A stretch of DNA of 28,344 nt from Sedimentisphaerales bacterium (GTDB lineage Bacteria > Planctomycetota > Phycisphaerae > Sedimentisphaerales > SG8-4), in contig JAFGCA010000152.1 of the NCBI GenBank assembly GCA_016932895.1, positions 1 through 28,344 on the forward strand, written 5' to 3'. Positions within the stretch are counted from its first letter, which is position 1, and each line of letters starts with the position of its first letter. Below are positions 7,971 to 16,017 of this stretch, one piece after another. Below the pieces are notes generated by a model, which was not told the DNA's origin, did not search any database, and saw only the letters and a list, made by a program, of their open reading frames with translations. The position numbers were made by a program, and so were the translations under genes.

Positions 7971-8596
7971 CGTTCCATTCAGTTAGATCTTCCGTGTGCC
8001 TGATCTGGGCAACGCTTGTGCTGACGTTGAGCGGATGCGCGCGAACCGCCGTCGACAAGCGGTACTATATTCTGGAAGCGGTCCGGCCGGGCGAACCTGC
8101 TGCCGCGCAAACCGATAGCGTTCTGGAGATCCGACGATTCAGCATCGACGCAGCCTTTGCCGACCCGGGATTGGTCTATCGCCGGGACGAACTCGTGTAC
8201 GAATCGGATTTCTACCACGAATTCCTCGTGGCGCCGGCGGTGATGGTTACCGAGAGAACCCGCCTCTGGCTGGCCCGCTCCGGTGTGTTCGAGCGCGTTT
8301 TGGCCCCGGGCAGTCTGCTGCAGCCGACGCACACCCTGGAGGGGAACATCACGATGCTCTACGGCGACCTCAGCGATGCGTCCGCCCCGAAAGCGGTCGT
8401 GGAACTGCACTGTTTTCTTCTTGCCAGCGAAGATGTTGACGAGACGGTTATTTCCGGCAAGGTGTATGGCGCCTCGAATCCGCTGGAGGCCCGAACCGCC
8501 GATGCTCTCGTCAAGGCGCTCGACCGATGCCTGACGCAGATCCTGGAGCGACTCGAAGCGGATTTGAAGCAGTCCCTGGCGGGCGCGTCGGGGTAA
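7967..8596 (+). CDS. ABC-type transport auxiliary lipoprotein (PqiC/YmbA-like)
   Basis: A 209-residue lipoprotein. The signal peptide ends in a lipobox LSGC with the acylated Cys24. The following KRYYILEA matches the conserved YY-L stretch at the start of the PqiC/YmbA (ABC-type transport auxiliary lipoprotein, PF03886-like) family. The later R(R)FSIDAAFADPGLVYRRDELVYESDFYHEFLVAPAVMV segment is the family core: solvent-exposed strand, then a Tyr-rich turn. It overlaps the MCE gene by 4 bp (ATGA) and closes the lipid transport operon. Family members sit in the outer membrane and dock the MCE tunnel; that is the expected role here. Confidence 0.88.
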   Translation: MTFHSVRSSVCLIWATLVLTLSGCARTAVDKRYYILEAVRPGEPAAAQTDSVLEIRRFSIDAAFADPGLVYRRDELVYESDFYHEFLVAPAVMVTERTRLWLARSGVFERVLAPGSLLQPTHTLEGNITMLYGDLSDASAPKAVVELHCFLLASEDVDETVISGKVYGASNPLEARTADALVKALDRCLTQILERLEADLKQSLAGASG

Positions 8597-8655
8597 TCAG
8601 CTTTGCTCCGAAGAGCGGCGCTCGTCCGAACCGCCGACTGTGGGGGCGGCAGACA

Positions 8656-10128
8656 ATGAAGAAGGCAGCGTTGATCCTTCCGAACCAGCTTTTCGAAGAC
8701 AGCCCGGTCTTGGCCGGGGGAGGGGACGTATTTCTCCTGGAGCACCCCCGTTATTTCAGCCAGTTCAGGTTTCACCGGCAGAAACTGCTGTTTCATCGCG
8801 CCTCGATGAAGGCCTACGCCGAAACGCTCGCCCGGAAGGGCGTCCGCGTCCACTATGTCCCCCACGAGAAGCTGTTCCCGAAGGGGGGGCTGACGCATCT
8901 CTTGAAGCAGCATGGCGTGAGAGAGCTCGATGTGGTCGATCCTTGCGACTTCAGTTGCCGTGAGGAATTGGAGGAGACCGCCCGCCGGCTCAAGGGCGAG
9001 CTTCGCATTCACGCTTGTCCTCAATTCCTCTGTGATGCGGAGTCGCTTGAGACGTTCTTCCGGGGCCGCAAGCGTTTCTCGATGGCAACTTTCTACGCCC
9101 ACCAGCGAAAGCGGCTCGGCGTACTGGTGGAAAACGGCAAGCCCGTCGGCGGCAAGTGGAGCTTCGACACCGAGAACCGCAAACGTCTTCCGGTCGATCT
9201 GACTATTCCTGCGTTGCCCGCCGTGCCGCAGCGCAAGCACGTAGAGCAGGCACGCCGGTACGTGCTCAAGCATTTCCCCGACCATCCGGGGGCGGTGGAC
9301 GGATTCTTTTATCCGGTTACGCACGAGGACGCCAGGATGTGGCTCCAGGATTTTCTCAAACGCGGGCTCGGACAATTCGGCCCCTATGAAGACGCGATTT
9401 CCCGGACCGAGCCTTTTCTCTTCCACTCGCTCCTGTCGCCGCTGATCAACGCCGGCTTGCTGATTCCGGTTGAGGTGGTTGAGCGGACGCTCGAGCACGG
9501 CCGACATCACGATATCCCACTGAACAGTCTCGAGGGATTTATCCGGCAGATCATTGGCTGGCGCGAGTTCATGCGGGCCGTGTATCTGCGGATCGGAACC
9601 GAGCAGCGTACCGCGAACTTCTGGGGCTTCGAGAAGCAAATGCCTGCGGCTTTCTACCAGGCCAACACGGGCATCGAGCCGGTGGACACCGTCATTGAAC
9701 GCGTTCGGCGAAATGCCTTCGCCCACCACATCGAGCGGCTCATGGTCCTGGGTAATTTCTTCCTGTTGTGTGAGGTCCGCCCGGATGAGGTGTATCGTTG
9801 GTTTATGGAGCTTTTCATCGACGCCTATGATTGGGTGATGGTTCCCAACGTCTACGGTATGAGCCAGTACGCCGACGGGGGACGCATCACGACCAAGCCG
9901 TACATCAGTTCCTCCAACTACATCCGGAAGATGAGCGATTTTGCCAGGGGCTCATGGTGCGATGTCTGGGACGCTTTGTTCTGGCGCTTCATTCACAAAC
10001 ACCGCGACGTCTTTGCGGGCAACCCCCGAATGGGCGTGATGACCCGGCAATGGGACCGTATGAACCCCCAGAAACGAAAAGCACATCTGTTACTGGGCGA
10101 GCGCTATCTTGCGTCCCTGTTCCGGTAG
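8656..10128 (+). CDS. Cryptochrome/photolyase family protein (DPRP/FeS-BCP clade) lacking the usual Fe-S cysteines
   Basis: A 490-residue flavoprotein of the deoxyribodipyrimidine photolyase-related clade, whose characterised members repair (6-4) photoproducts (Agrobacterium PhrB) or act as light receptors. Clade features seen are the N-terminal ILPNQLF, FHRQKLLFHRASMKAY, GFIRQIIGWREFMRAVY, AHHIERLMVLGNF, PNVYGMSQYADGG, TTKPYISSSNYIRKMSD and a C-terminal MNPQKR. In the clade a 4Fe-4S cluster is held by four cysteines. Here the CxxC after the MSD motif is gone (MSDFARGSW, then Cys435), with the intervening loop missing, and the upstream cysteine position reads IEPVDT. The cluster is probably absent. 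The ATG at 8656 is preferred; longer in-frame starts would overlap the lipoprotein gene. Convergent with the ferritin-like gene, with 20 bp between stops. Confidence 0.87.
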   Translation: MKKAALILPNQLFEDSPVLAGGGDVFLLEHPRYFSQFRFHRQKLLFHRASMKAYAETLARKGVRVHYVPHEKLFPKGGLTHLLKQHGVRELDVVDPCDFSCREELEETARRLKGELRIHACPQFLCDAESLETFFRGRKRFSMATFYAHQRKRLGVLVENGKPVGGKWSFDTENRKRLPVDLTIPALPAVPQRKHVEQARRYVLKHFPDHPGAVDGFFYPVTHEDARMWLQDFLKRGLGQFGPYEDAISRTEPFLFHSLLSPLINAGLLIPVEVVERTLEHGRHHDIPLNSLEGFIRQIIGWREFMRAVYLRIGTEQRTANFWGFEKQMPAAFYQANTGIEPVDTVIERVRRNAFAHHIERLMVLGNFFLLCEVRPDEVYRWFMELFIDAYDWVMVPNVYGMSQYADGGRITTKPYISSSNYIRKMSDFARGSWCDVWDALFWRFIHKHRDVFAGNPRMGVMTRQWDRMNPQKRKAHLLLGERYLASLFR

Positions 10129-10148
10129 ATCGCCTCGCGCGCGCCGTC

Positions 10149-10649
10149 TTAGAACTCGTCTTCCGCGTAGTCGTCGAAATGATAGAACTCGGCGTCCTCC
10201 AGGTACGTTTCCGGCCGTGACACAAAATCGCAGATACTCTGCACCAGCACCAGGTGTTTGTTTTCCTCTTCCGCCAGTTTCTGAAAGATCTTTCTCTGGC
10301 CGTCGTCTTGCACCTCGCGGGCCTTTTCGAGATAGTACTTTTTGCTTTCCTGCTCGATGTCACAGGCCTTCCGGTACAGATCCACCTCGCTGATGGAGAA
10401 ATCGAACTTTTCGGCCGAGCCCCGCATTTTTTCGAAGACCGCCTTGGCGTTATTCAGCACGGGCGTGTCCGTCACCGCCTCCGGTGTGGCAGTTTTGATC
10501 TGCTCGACGGCCCGATAGTGCGCTACTTCGTCGTCGGCCAGCATGGTCAGGATGTTCTTCAGTCCCGCGTGGGCGGCTTTGTCGGCCAGTTCGCGGTAGT
10601 ACTGCTCGGCGTATTTTTCTTTGTCCAGCGCAAAGGAAAAGATATCCAT
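10149..10649 (-). CDS. Rubrerythrin-like ferritin-family protein
   Basis: A 166-residue four-helix-bundle protein of the COG1633/rubrerythrin-like ferritin superfamily. Diiron ligand patterns are visible: an early Glu (Glu15 or Glu20 in AEQYYREL), DDEVAHY (ExxH), EQESKKYY, and EEENKHL (ExxH). No C-terminal rubredoxin-like CxxC domain is present, so this is the diiron part only. Such proteins reduce peroxide or store iron in anaerobes. The start is set by AGGGAG about 5 nt upstream. It lies 119 bp after the small Zn-ribbon gene on the same strand, and both probably come from the promoter at 11028-11056. Peroxide defence is the likely role; the electron donor is not evident. Confidence 0.85.
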   Translation of the reverse strand: MDIFSFALDKEKYAEQYYRELADKAAHAGLKNILTMLADDEVAHYRAVEQIKTATPEAVTDTPVLNNAKAVFEKMRGSAEKFDFSISEVDLYRKACDIEQESKKYYLEKAREVQDDGQRKIFQKLAEEENKHLVLVQSICDFVSRPETYLEDAEFYHFDDYAEDEF

Positions 10650-10768
10650 GGGTCTCCCTTTCGGTAGTTACACGGTTACCTCTGAGGCAAACGCGTTCGC
10701 GTATTGACTGTCGCGCGCCGGATGCTGGCGGGGGCATTTTGTCTTGCCGGCGCCCCGGGCGCGTCTGA

Positions 10769-10972
10769 TCAGAGACGAACCGGATCGCACAGGCTTCCGG
10801 CGGACTTGGCGGTCCGGCCACACTTCTGGCACCGAAACTCCGCCTCTCGCACCAGCGCCTTATAGGCTTCCTTGCTGTTGAGATGATACCCTTCGTACAT
10901 CAGAAAACAGAGGTGCTTGCCGTGTTCGGCGTCGCCGCAGTCCACATTCTGTGGCATGGTTTCTTCAGCCAT
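10769..10972 (-). CDS. Small four-cysteine zinc-ribbon-like protein
   Basis: A 67-residue protein with an acidic start containing VDCGDAEHGKHLC, then HLNSKEAYKALV and a CQKC...SLC cysteine cluster resembling a zinc ribbon or rubredoxin-like knuckle. I do not recognise a named gene, but the overall pattern (a short HGKHLCFL region, then a spaced cysteine knuckle) recurs in small hypothetical proteins of anaerobes. The start has AAGGAGG about 7 nt upstream, so it is a well-supported gene despite its size. It precedes the rubrerythrin-like gene, so a redox or metal-binding role beside it is plausible but not shown. Confidence 0.75.
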   Translation of the reverse strand: MAEETMPQNVDCGDAEHGKHLCFLMYEGYHLNSKEAYKALVREAEFRCQKCGRTAKSAGSLCDPVRL

Positions 10973-11027
10973 TGTGATGCCTCCTTGTCTTGTCGATCAA
11001 AGACGCTCGTATTCACCGGCCCGGCAA

Positions 11028-11056
11028 AGTGTAACCGGCCGCACTGGCGCAGTCAA
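11028..11056 (-). promoter_or_regulatory. Sigma70-like promoter for the Zn-ribbon/ferritin-like pair
   Basis: On the minus strand TTGACT (11056-11051) and TACACT (11033-11028) are separated by exactly 17 bp. The -35 matches 5 of 6 and the -10 4 of 6 positions. It lies about 55 bp before the Zn-ribbon start. The same TACACT -10 occurs in candidate promoters for the Dps-like gene and murA in this window. Confidence 0.5.
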
Positions 11057-11206
11057 TTGCCCCTTATTGCCCTATTCCTACTTACGGTCCGGTCGTTTGT
11101 TCTGCAAAAATGTGCTGTTTGGCGGTTTCGATCTCGCGGATAATGGGAGCGACGGTCCAAAGGAATCTTTGTGCTCGAGAGCCCGAGAATGGACGGCAGG
11201 AATATC

Positions 11207-11671
11207 ATGAAACTGGTTGTCGCGTGCGCTGTCAGCTTTGGGGCGGCCCTGGCTGGTTCTCTCCTGGCGGCCGGCAGTGATGTGTCCGGCTGGTATGATA
11301 ACTTGGAGAAACCCTTCTTCACGCCGCCGGGGTGGCTGTTCGGCCCGGTTTGGACGGTTCTTTATCTGTCGATGGGCGTGGCTGCGTTTCTGGTTTGGCG
11401 AAGAGGCCTGCAGTCCAGGGCGGTGCAGATCGCGCTGGTTTGGTTCCTCGCTCAACTCGTTCTCAATGCCCTGTGGACGCCCGTGTTCTTCGGCTTTCAT
11501 CGGCTGGGCTGGTCCGTCGTTGTGATTCTGTCGCTCTGGCTTGCGATTTTGGGCACGATCCGGCATTTTCGGCGCGTCTCGAAGGGCGCATCGCTGCTTT
11601 TGTGCCCTTATCTGCTCTGGGTTTCATTCGCAGCCGTCCTGAATGTCTCGATCTGGCTTCTGAATCGCTGA
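11207..11671 (+). CDS. tspO: TspO/MBR family tryptophan-rich sensory protein
   Basis: A 154-residue membrane protein with five predicted membrane helices. Family features are GWYDNLEKPFFTPPGWLFGPVWTVLYLSMG split over the first loop and helix 2, many tryptophans, and LNALWTPVFFGFHRLGW in helices 3-4. TspO binds porphyrins and is linked to oxygen and light responses in bacteria. The ATG at 11207 is preferred: AGGA lies about 5 nt upstream and the length then equals the family norm. ATG 11189 and GTG 11171 would add 6 or 12 residues. The PNPOx-fold gene follows on the same strand. The setting next to a photolyase-family protein and ferritins agrees with a stress role, which remains inference. 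Confidence 0.92.
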   Translation: MKLVVACAVSFGAALAGSLLAAGSDVSGWYDNLEKPFFTPPGWLFGPVWTVLYLSMGVAAFLVWRRGLQSRAVQIALVWFLAQLVLNALWTPVFFGFHRLGWSVVVILSLWLAILGTIRHFRRVSKGASLLLCPYLLWVSFAAVLNVSIWLLNR

Positions 11672-11743
11672 ACCCGAGGAGACCGGGCGGACTATAGTCA
11701 GGTGGATTTCGCCAAGGCGTGGTTGTGGGCCGGGAGAAGAAAG

Positions 11744-12196
11744 TTGACGGAGAAACACAGCCTGAAAGACCGGTTGCAGCGGTTGTTCGAGAAACAGCGG
11801 CTCGGCGTGTTGTCCACGCATTGTCAGGGCCAGCCCTATGCCAGCCTGGTGGCTTTCGCGGCGACAGAGGATCTTCGGCAGCTTGTCTTTGCGACGCCCC
11901 GGGCCACGCGGAAGTTCTCCAACATGACGGCCGATGCGCGGGCAGCCATGCTGATCGACAGCCGCTCGAATCGGGTCAGTGACTTTCGTCGCTCCGTGGC
12001 CGCTACCGCCGTAGGCACCGTGCGCGAGATCAGGAAGGCCCGGAACAGTCGACTGTTGCGTCTGTACCTGGAAAAACACCCGCACCTGCACGATTTTGTC
12101 CACTCGCCAAGCTGCGCCGTCCTGCGTCTCGACGTCCAAAGCTACTATGTTGTGGACCGTTTCCAGCATGTGATGGAGCTGCACCTGCGACGATGA
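11744..12196 (+). CDS. Pyridoxamine 5'-phosphate oxidase-fold protein (flavin/heme-binding class)
   Basis: A 150-residue split-barrel protein. The pattern LFEKQRLGVLSTHCQGQPYASLVAFA, ATPRATRKFSNM, and MLIDSRSN is that of the PNPOx-like superfamily, whose small members bind FMN, F420 or heme and are not usually true PNPOx. The start is uncertain. I chose TTG 11744 because GGGAGAAG lies just upstream and the protein then begins close to the conserved domain; a GTG at 11702 would add 14 residues without a good ribosome binding site. Its TGA overlaps the ATG of the following PEP-synthase-like gene (ATGA), so the two are translationally coupled. The ligand and reaction are unknown. Confidence 0.82.
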   Translation: MTEKHSLKDRLQRLFEKQRLGVLSTHCQGQPYASLVAFAATEDLRQLVFATPRATRKFSNMTADARAAMLIDSRSNRVSDFRRSVAATAVGTVREIRKARNSRLLRLYLEKHPHLHDFVHSPSCAVLRLDVQSYYVVDRFQHVMELHLRR

Positions 12197-14409
12197 AACT
12201 CGTTCTGGATTTGTCGGACATCACGGAAGCGGACGGCCCGGCTGTCGGCGGCAAAGCCTTTGCCCTGGCGCGGATGGCGGCGCGTGGACTGCCGGTCCCG
12301 CGTGCGGTGTGTGTGGGCACGGAGGCCTACCGCCGGTTCCTCGATGCGACGGGTTTGCGAGCCCGAATTCTCATGGAATACCATCGCAAGGATTTCGAGC
12401 AGATGCGATGGGAAGAGATGTGGGACGCGGCGCTGCGGATCCAGAACATGTTTCTCAAGACCGACCTGCCGGCGGATCTGGCGTCGTCGCTGGGAGCCGC
12501 GATAGAGCGACGGTTTCGAGACCGGCCCGTCGTGGTGCGGTCATCGGCCGTCGGAGAGGACTCGGCCCGAGCCTCGTTCGCCGGCTTGCACGAATCCTAC
12601 GTCAACGTTCGCGGCATCGCGTCCATCCTCGATCACGTCAAGTTGGTGTGGGCGTCCATGTGGTCCAATGCGGCCATACTCTACCGGCGAGAGATTGGGC
12701 TCGACGTCGAGCAGAGCGGCATGGCGGTCGTTGTGCAGGATCTGGTGCAGGGCCAGCGGTCCGGCATCGTCTTCGGACACAGCCCCAACGATGCGGCACT
12801 GGCGGTGGTCGAGGCGGTCCACGGTCTCAATCAGGGTCTGGTCGACGGGGCCATCGAGCCGGATCGATGGACGCTCAAGAGGCGGACCGGTCGAATCGTG
12901 TCGTTTGTGCCGGCGAGACGGGAAAAGGCCGTGCTGCCCGACAAAGACGGGACACGCCTCGTGGCTCTTGCCGTTGCTCAAAAGCAAAAACCACCGCTCA
13001 GGGACGACGAAGTCGGAGACGTCTTTGCATTGGAGAAAAGCCTGGAGCGGCTCTTCGGTTCCGCCCAGGATGTGGAGTGGACGTATCGCCGGGCGCGCCT
13101 GTTTGTCTTGCAGTCCCGTCCGATCACCACCTGCGCCGGAGGTGCCGAAGAGGACCATCGCCAGTGGTATCTGTCACTGCGGCGCAGCCTGGCCGATCTC
13201 CAGACGTTGCGGCGGAGGATCGAAAGCGAGTTGATCCCCGGCATGATCGCCGAGGCCGATGCTCTGGCCGCGGTGCCGTTTACGGATCTGGCCGACGCGG
13301 AACTGGCCCGGGAGATCACGCGACGCCGCGAGGTGTACGAGAAGTGGAAGCGAATCTACTGGGACGATTTCATCCCGTTCGCTCACGGGTTCCGTCTCTT
13401 CGGGCAGATCTACAACCGGATGCTCAAGCCGGACGACCCGTACGAATTCACGGGGCTGCTCGCCTCGGCGCCGCTGGTCAGCGTCGAGAGGAACCGCAGG
13501 ATGCAGGATTTGGCCGAGATGCTTCGGAAAGATCCGGCGCTGGCGAAGGTTGTGCGCAGCGGTCGCACCGGCGCCGGCACGGAGTTCGAGAGGCGTCTTG
13601 AGGTCTTCCGCGAGGATTTTGAGAGCCCCGTGCTTCGTTCGTCATCTGACGTGGGGGCCAGGGGTGGCCTGGAACACCTGCTTTTGCAGATGGCAGAGTC
13701 TCCCGGGCCTGCAAGAAGGAAAAAGGCGCGAAACCGAAAGGCAATGGAGCGAGAGTTCCTGCAAGCCTTCCCCCGGGACCGGCGCAGCTTTGCCCGGGAG
13801 CTTCTGGACCTGGCCCGCACCAGCTACAAGCTGCGCGACGACGACAATATTTACCTGGGCCGGTTGGAGGGGCAGTTGATGCGTGCCCTGCACGCCGCGT
13901 CCGGTCGTTCGCACCGAATCGCTCGGTTGAGTCCCGTCGTCGAGGACGCCGATGAAATCGCTCGCGCTCTTGTGGAGCCGGACCATGTGCCCAGGCCGGC
14001 GTCGCGCCCGGAACGGACGCGGCGGCGCGAGGTCGTCAGGCCGCGACAACTGCTCGGCCAGCCGGCCGGGCCGGGCGTGGCCACGGGTCCGGCTCGCGTG
14101 GTGCATACGCGCGAGGACCTCTTTCGCTTTGGCAGGGGGGAGGTGCTGGTCTGTGACGCCATCGACCCGAATATGACGTTCGTGGTGCCGATGTCGGCGG
14201 CCATCGTCGAGCGGCGGGGGGGCATGTTGATTCACGGTGCCATCATTGCCCGCGAGTACGGCCTGCCCTGCGTCACCGGCATTCCGGACGCCGCGGCGTG
14301 GATCGAAACGGGCGACCGGGTCACCGTGGACGGCTACCTCGGCATCGTGACAATTGAACGGTCCGCTAAAGACGCTTCCGCAGATTCGCTCCGTCGCGTG
14401 AACCCGTAA
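12193..14409 (+). CDS. PEP-synthase/rifampicin-phosphotransferase-like ATP-grasp and phosphohistidine protein
   Basis: A 738-residue protein in three parts. Residues 1 to about 315 are the PEP/pyruvate-binding ATP-grasp domain (GGKAFALARM near residue 20, RSSAVGEDSARASFAG at 116-131, VLQSRPIT at its end). Residues about 320-630 are a poorly conserved helical region. Residues about 645-725 are the PEP-utilising mobile domain with the swivelling phospho-His at His681 in GGMLIHGAIIAREYGLPCVTG. This order matches rifampicin phosphotransferase and PEP-synthase-like proteins, which move phosphate from ATP to a substrate through the histidine. There is no C-terminal PEP-binding TIM barrel, so it is not a complete PEP synthase. 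The acceptor is unknown. The motif reads LIHG where PEP synthases have SHxA. Coupled to the PNPOx-fold gene by a 4-bp overlap. Confidence 0.82.
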   Translation: MKLVLDLSDITEADGPAVGGKAFALARMAARGLPVPRAVCVGTEAYRRFLDATGLRARILMEYHRKDFEQMRWEEMWDAALRIQNMFLKTDLPADLASSLGAAIERRFRDRPVVVRSSAVGEDSARASFAGLHESYVNVRGIASILDHVKLVWASMWSNAAILYRREIGLDVEQSGMAVVVQDLVQGQRSGIVFGHSPNDAALAVVEAVHGLNQGLVDGAIEPDRWTLKRRTGRIVSFVPARREKAVLPDKDGTRLVALAVAQKQKPPLRDDEVGDVFALEKSLERLFGSAQDVEWTYRRARLFVLQSRPITTCAGGAEEDHRQWYLSLRRSLADLQTLRRRIESELIPGMIAEADALAAVPFTDLADAELAREITRRREVYEKWKRIYWDDFIPFAHGFRLFGQIYNRMLKPDDPYEFTGLLASAPLVSVERNRRMQDLAEMLRKDPALAKVVRSGRTGAGTEFERRLEVFREDFESPVLRSSSDVGARGGLEHLLLQMAESPGPARRKKARNRKAMEREFLQAFPRDRRSFARELLDLARTSYKLRDDDNIYLGRLEGQLMRALHAASGRSHRIARLSPVVEDADEIARALVEPDHVPRPASRPERTRRREVVRPRQLLGQPAGPGVATGPARVVHTREDLFRFGRGEVLVCDAIDPNMTFVVPMSAAIVERRGGMLIHGAIIAREYGLPCVTGIPDAAAWIETGDRVTVDGYLGIVTIERSAKDASADSLRRVNP

Positions 14410-14438
14410 CGAGTGGCAGAGAGGGATAACGAGGAACG

Positions 14439-15293
14439 ATGGCTATCTGGAAAACACTGCTGCTTCCGGGTGTCTTCGGATTGTTGTTCGTGGCCGAGCA
14501 GGTGGTTCCGCTGCGGCGGCGCAAGAGCCCTCTGGCCAGACGTCTGGCGGTCAATCTGGTGATGGCGGCGTGTGTGCTGGCCGTGGGTTCTCTGGCGGTG
14601 CGCAGCGTCGGTTTGCTTGGCGCCAACTGGACTGAAAGCCGCAATTTCGGGCTGTGCAGTCTCCTGCCCCTGCCCCCGTGGCTGGGCATCGTCCTGGGCT
14701 TTGGCCTCATGGACCTGACCTTCTACTACTGGCACCGGGCCAACCATGTCATTCCGTTGCTCTGGCGCTTCCACAACGTTCATCACATCGATCCGGACCT
14801 GGACGTTTCCACCTCGTTTCGTTTCCACTTCGTCGAGATTGGATACTCGACGCTGTTTCGCATCGTCCAGGTGGTTGCGTTGGGTGTAACTCCGTTGACG
14901 TATGTGATCTATGAGACGGTCTTTGCGGTCGGGACCATGTTTCACCACGCGAACGTGTGCTTGCCGTATCGGTTGGAACGCCGGCTCAACAAGGTTTTTG
15001 TGACGCCGCGGATGCACGGTGTGCATCACAGCGCGGTCCGGGCCGAGACCGATTCGAACTATTCGGTCGTCTTCTCGTGGTGGGACCGTCTGCATCGAAC
15101 TCTCGTGTTGAACGTGCGGCAGGGCGACATTCGCATCGGTGTTCCGGCGTACCAGCGGCGCGAGGACAACGCCCTTGGGCCGCTGATCAGGATGCCGTTT
15201 GGCAGGCAGCGCGCGTACTGGTGTCATGATGATGGAACGCCGGCGGCGGGCCACCAGGCAGACGAGGCGGCATCGTCTCAGATGCTCCCGTAG
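14439..15293 (+). CDS. Sterol desaturase/fatty acid hydroxylase family membrane protein
   Basis: A 284-residue integral membrane diiron enzyme. The three histidine boxes are visible: HRANH (His99, His103), HNVHH (His112, His115, His116) and HGVHH (His193, His196, His197), with FHH at 169-170 between them. Membrane helices lie at about 6-22, 38-58, 80-97 and 130-170. Members hydroxylate or desaturate lipids using O2. The substrate here (fatty acid, hopanoid or carotenoid) is unknown. The start has GAGG 7 nt upstream. It is 29 bp after the PEP-synthase-like gene on the same strand. The last 30 or so residues are a hydrophilic tail without conserved features. Confidence 0.88.
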   Translation: MAIWKTLLLPGVFGLLFVAEQVVPLRRRKSPLARRLAVNLVMAACVLAVGSLAVRSVGLLGANWTESRNFGLCSLLPLPPWLGIVLGFGLMDLTFYYWHRANHVIPLLWRFHNVHHIDPDLDVSTSFRFHFVEIGYSTLFRIVQVVALGVTPLTYVIYETVFAVGTMFHHANVCLPYRLERRLNKVFVTPRMHGVHHSAVRAETDSNYSVVFSWWDRLHRTLVLNVRQGDIRIGVPAYQRREDNALGPLIRMPFGRQRAYWCHDDGTPAAGHQADEAASSQMLP

Positions 15294-15343
15294 CGCAAGC
15301 CTGCCCCCCGACAGGGCACGCATCCGGGCCCGGGAATTCCTGC

Positions 15344-15371
15344 TTGCCTCCGGGGTTGGTGCGTGTACACT
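15344..15371 (+). promoter_or_regulatory. Candidate promoter for the Dps-like ferritin gene
   Basis: TTGCCT (15344-15349) and TACACT (15366-15371) have a 16-bp spacer; each matches 4 of 6 consensus positions. It starts about 50 bp after the hydroxylase stop and would leave a 5' leader of roughly 37 nt with AGGAGG. Only moderate support. Confidence 0.35.
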
Positions 15372-15414
15372 GGGCGATGTAAATTGTTATCTTGATAGAA
15401 GAAGGAGGTCGCAT

Positions 15415-15912
15415 ATGGGAACCAAAGGAATTGAAATCGTTGGGATGGACGTCAACGAGTTGCTCGAGTTGCTCAATCGGGCGTATTGCGATGAGTGGCT
15501 GGCCCACTACCAGTATTGGCTGGGCGCCAAGGTCGTCAAGGGGCCGATGAAAGACAACGTCATCGCAGAGCTGGAACAGCACGCCACGGAAGAACTGAAC
15601 CACGCCCTCCTGCTGACCGGTCGCATCGTTCAGTTGGGTGGAACGCCCATCACCACCCCCAAGGCATGGTACGACTGGACCAACTGTGGGTACGACGCGC
15701 CCGACGATCCCTACGTCCGGGTCATCCTGGAGCAGAATATCAAGGGGGAGCAGTGCGCCATCACCACCTACCAGAAGCTGCTGAAGACGACACAAACGAC
15801 CGATCCGGTTACCTACAACATCGTCCTGCAGATCCTGGAGCAGGAGGTCGAACACGAAGAAGACCTCCAATCGCTCCTGGAGGACCTCGACCTGATGGTG
15901 AAGAAGTCGTAA
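15415..15912 (+). CDS. Dps-like/bacterioferritin-type ferritin-family protein
   Basis: A 165-residue four-helix ferritin-like protein. It starts at the ATG 15415, preceded by AGGAGG at 15403-15408; a much longer in-frame extension to 15199 overlaps the hydroxylase gene and is not real. The helices carry NRAYCDEWLAHYQYW, ELEQHATEELNHALLL (Glu and His ligands of a dimetal site), ILEQNIKGEQCAITTYQKLL and ILEQEVEHEEDLQSLLEDL. This arrangement fits the Dps-like proteins of anaerobes and archaea more than rubrerythrin. The expected role is iron oxidation with peroxide and iron storage, protecting DNA. Three cysteines are present; whether two form a redox pair cannot be told. Different in sequence from the rubrerythrin-like gene at 10149-10649. 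Confidence 0.85.
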   Translation: MGTKGIEIVGMDVNELLELLNRAYCDEWLAHYQYWLGAKVVKGPMKDNVIAELEQHATEELNHALLLTGRIVQLGGTPITTPKAWYDWTNCGYDAPDDPYVRVILEQNIKGEQCAITTYQKLLKTTQTTDPVTYNIVLQILEQEVEHEEDLQSLLEDLDLMVKKS

Positions 15913-15983
15913 TACCTGCTGCTGTAGGGGTGATTGCCTTGCCGGAAATAAGTGAGAATTCGACAAGGTTTCAAAAAAAGCTC

Positions 15984-16011
15984 TTGACAGTTTCAGGCCA
16001 GCGGGTAAAAT
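15984..16011 (+). promoter_or_regulatory. Near-consensus sigma70 promoter in the long gene-free stretch
   Basis: TTGACA (15984-15989, perfect) and TAAAAT (16006-16011, 5 of 6) lie 16 bp apart, with an A-rich stretch (seven A) just upstream at 15973-15979. Transcription would begin near 16018. It is among the best-matched promoters in the window, yet the next protein gene on this strand starts 400 bp later. Confidence 0.7.
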
Positions 16012-16017
16012 TACGGT

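Noticed and set aside
8359..9729. Long minus-strand open frame of 456 codons opposite the photolyase-like gene
   Set aside because: Antisense shadow; the plus strand encodes a full family protein here.
12309..13601. 430-codon frame inside the PEP-synthase-like gene
   Set aside because: Same-strand out-of-frame shadow, arginine/glycine-rich; the main frame shows clear ATP-grasp motifs.
14334..15323. Minus-strand open frame of 329 codons opposite the hydroxylase gene
   Set aside because: Antisense shadow of the histidine-box hydroxylase; composition not protein-like.
15950..15975. GAATTCGACAAGG as a tmRNA 5' signature
   Set aside because: Matches GGATTCGACGGG only in part, the distance to any GGGG start is too long and no tRNA-like 3' end was found.
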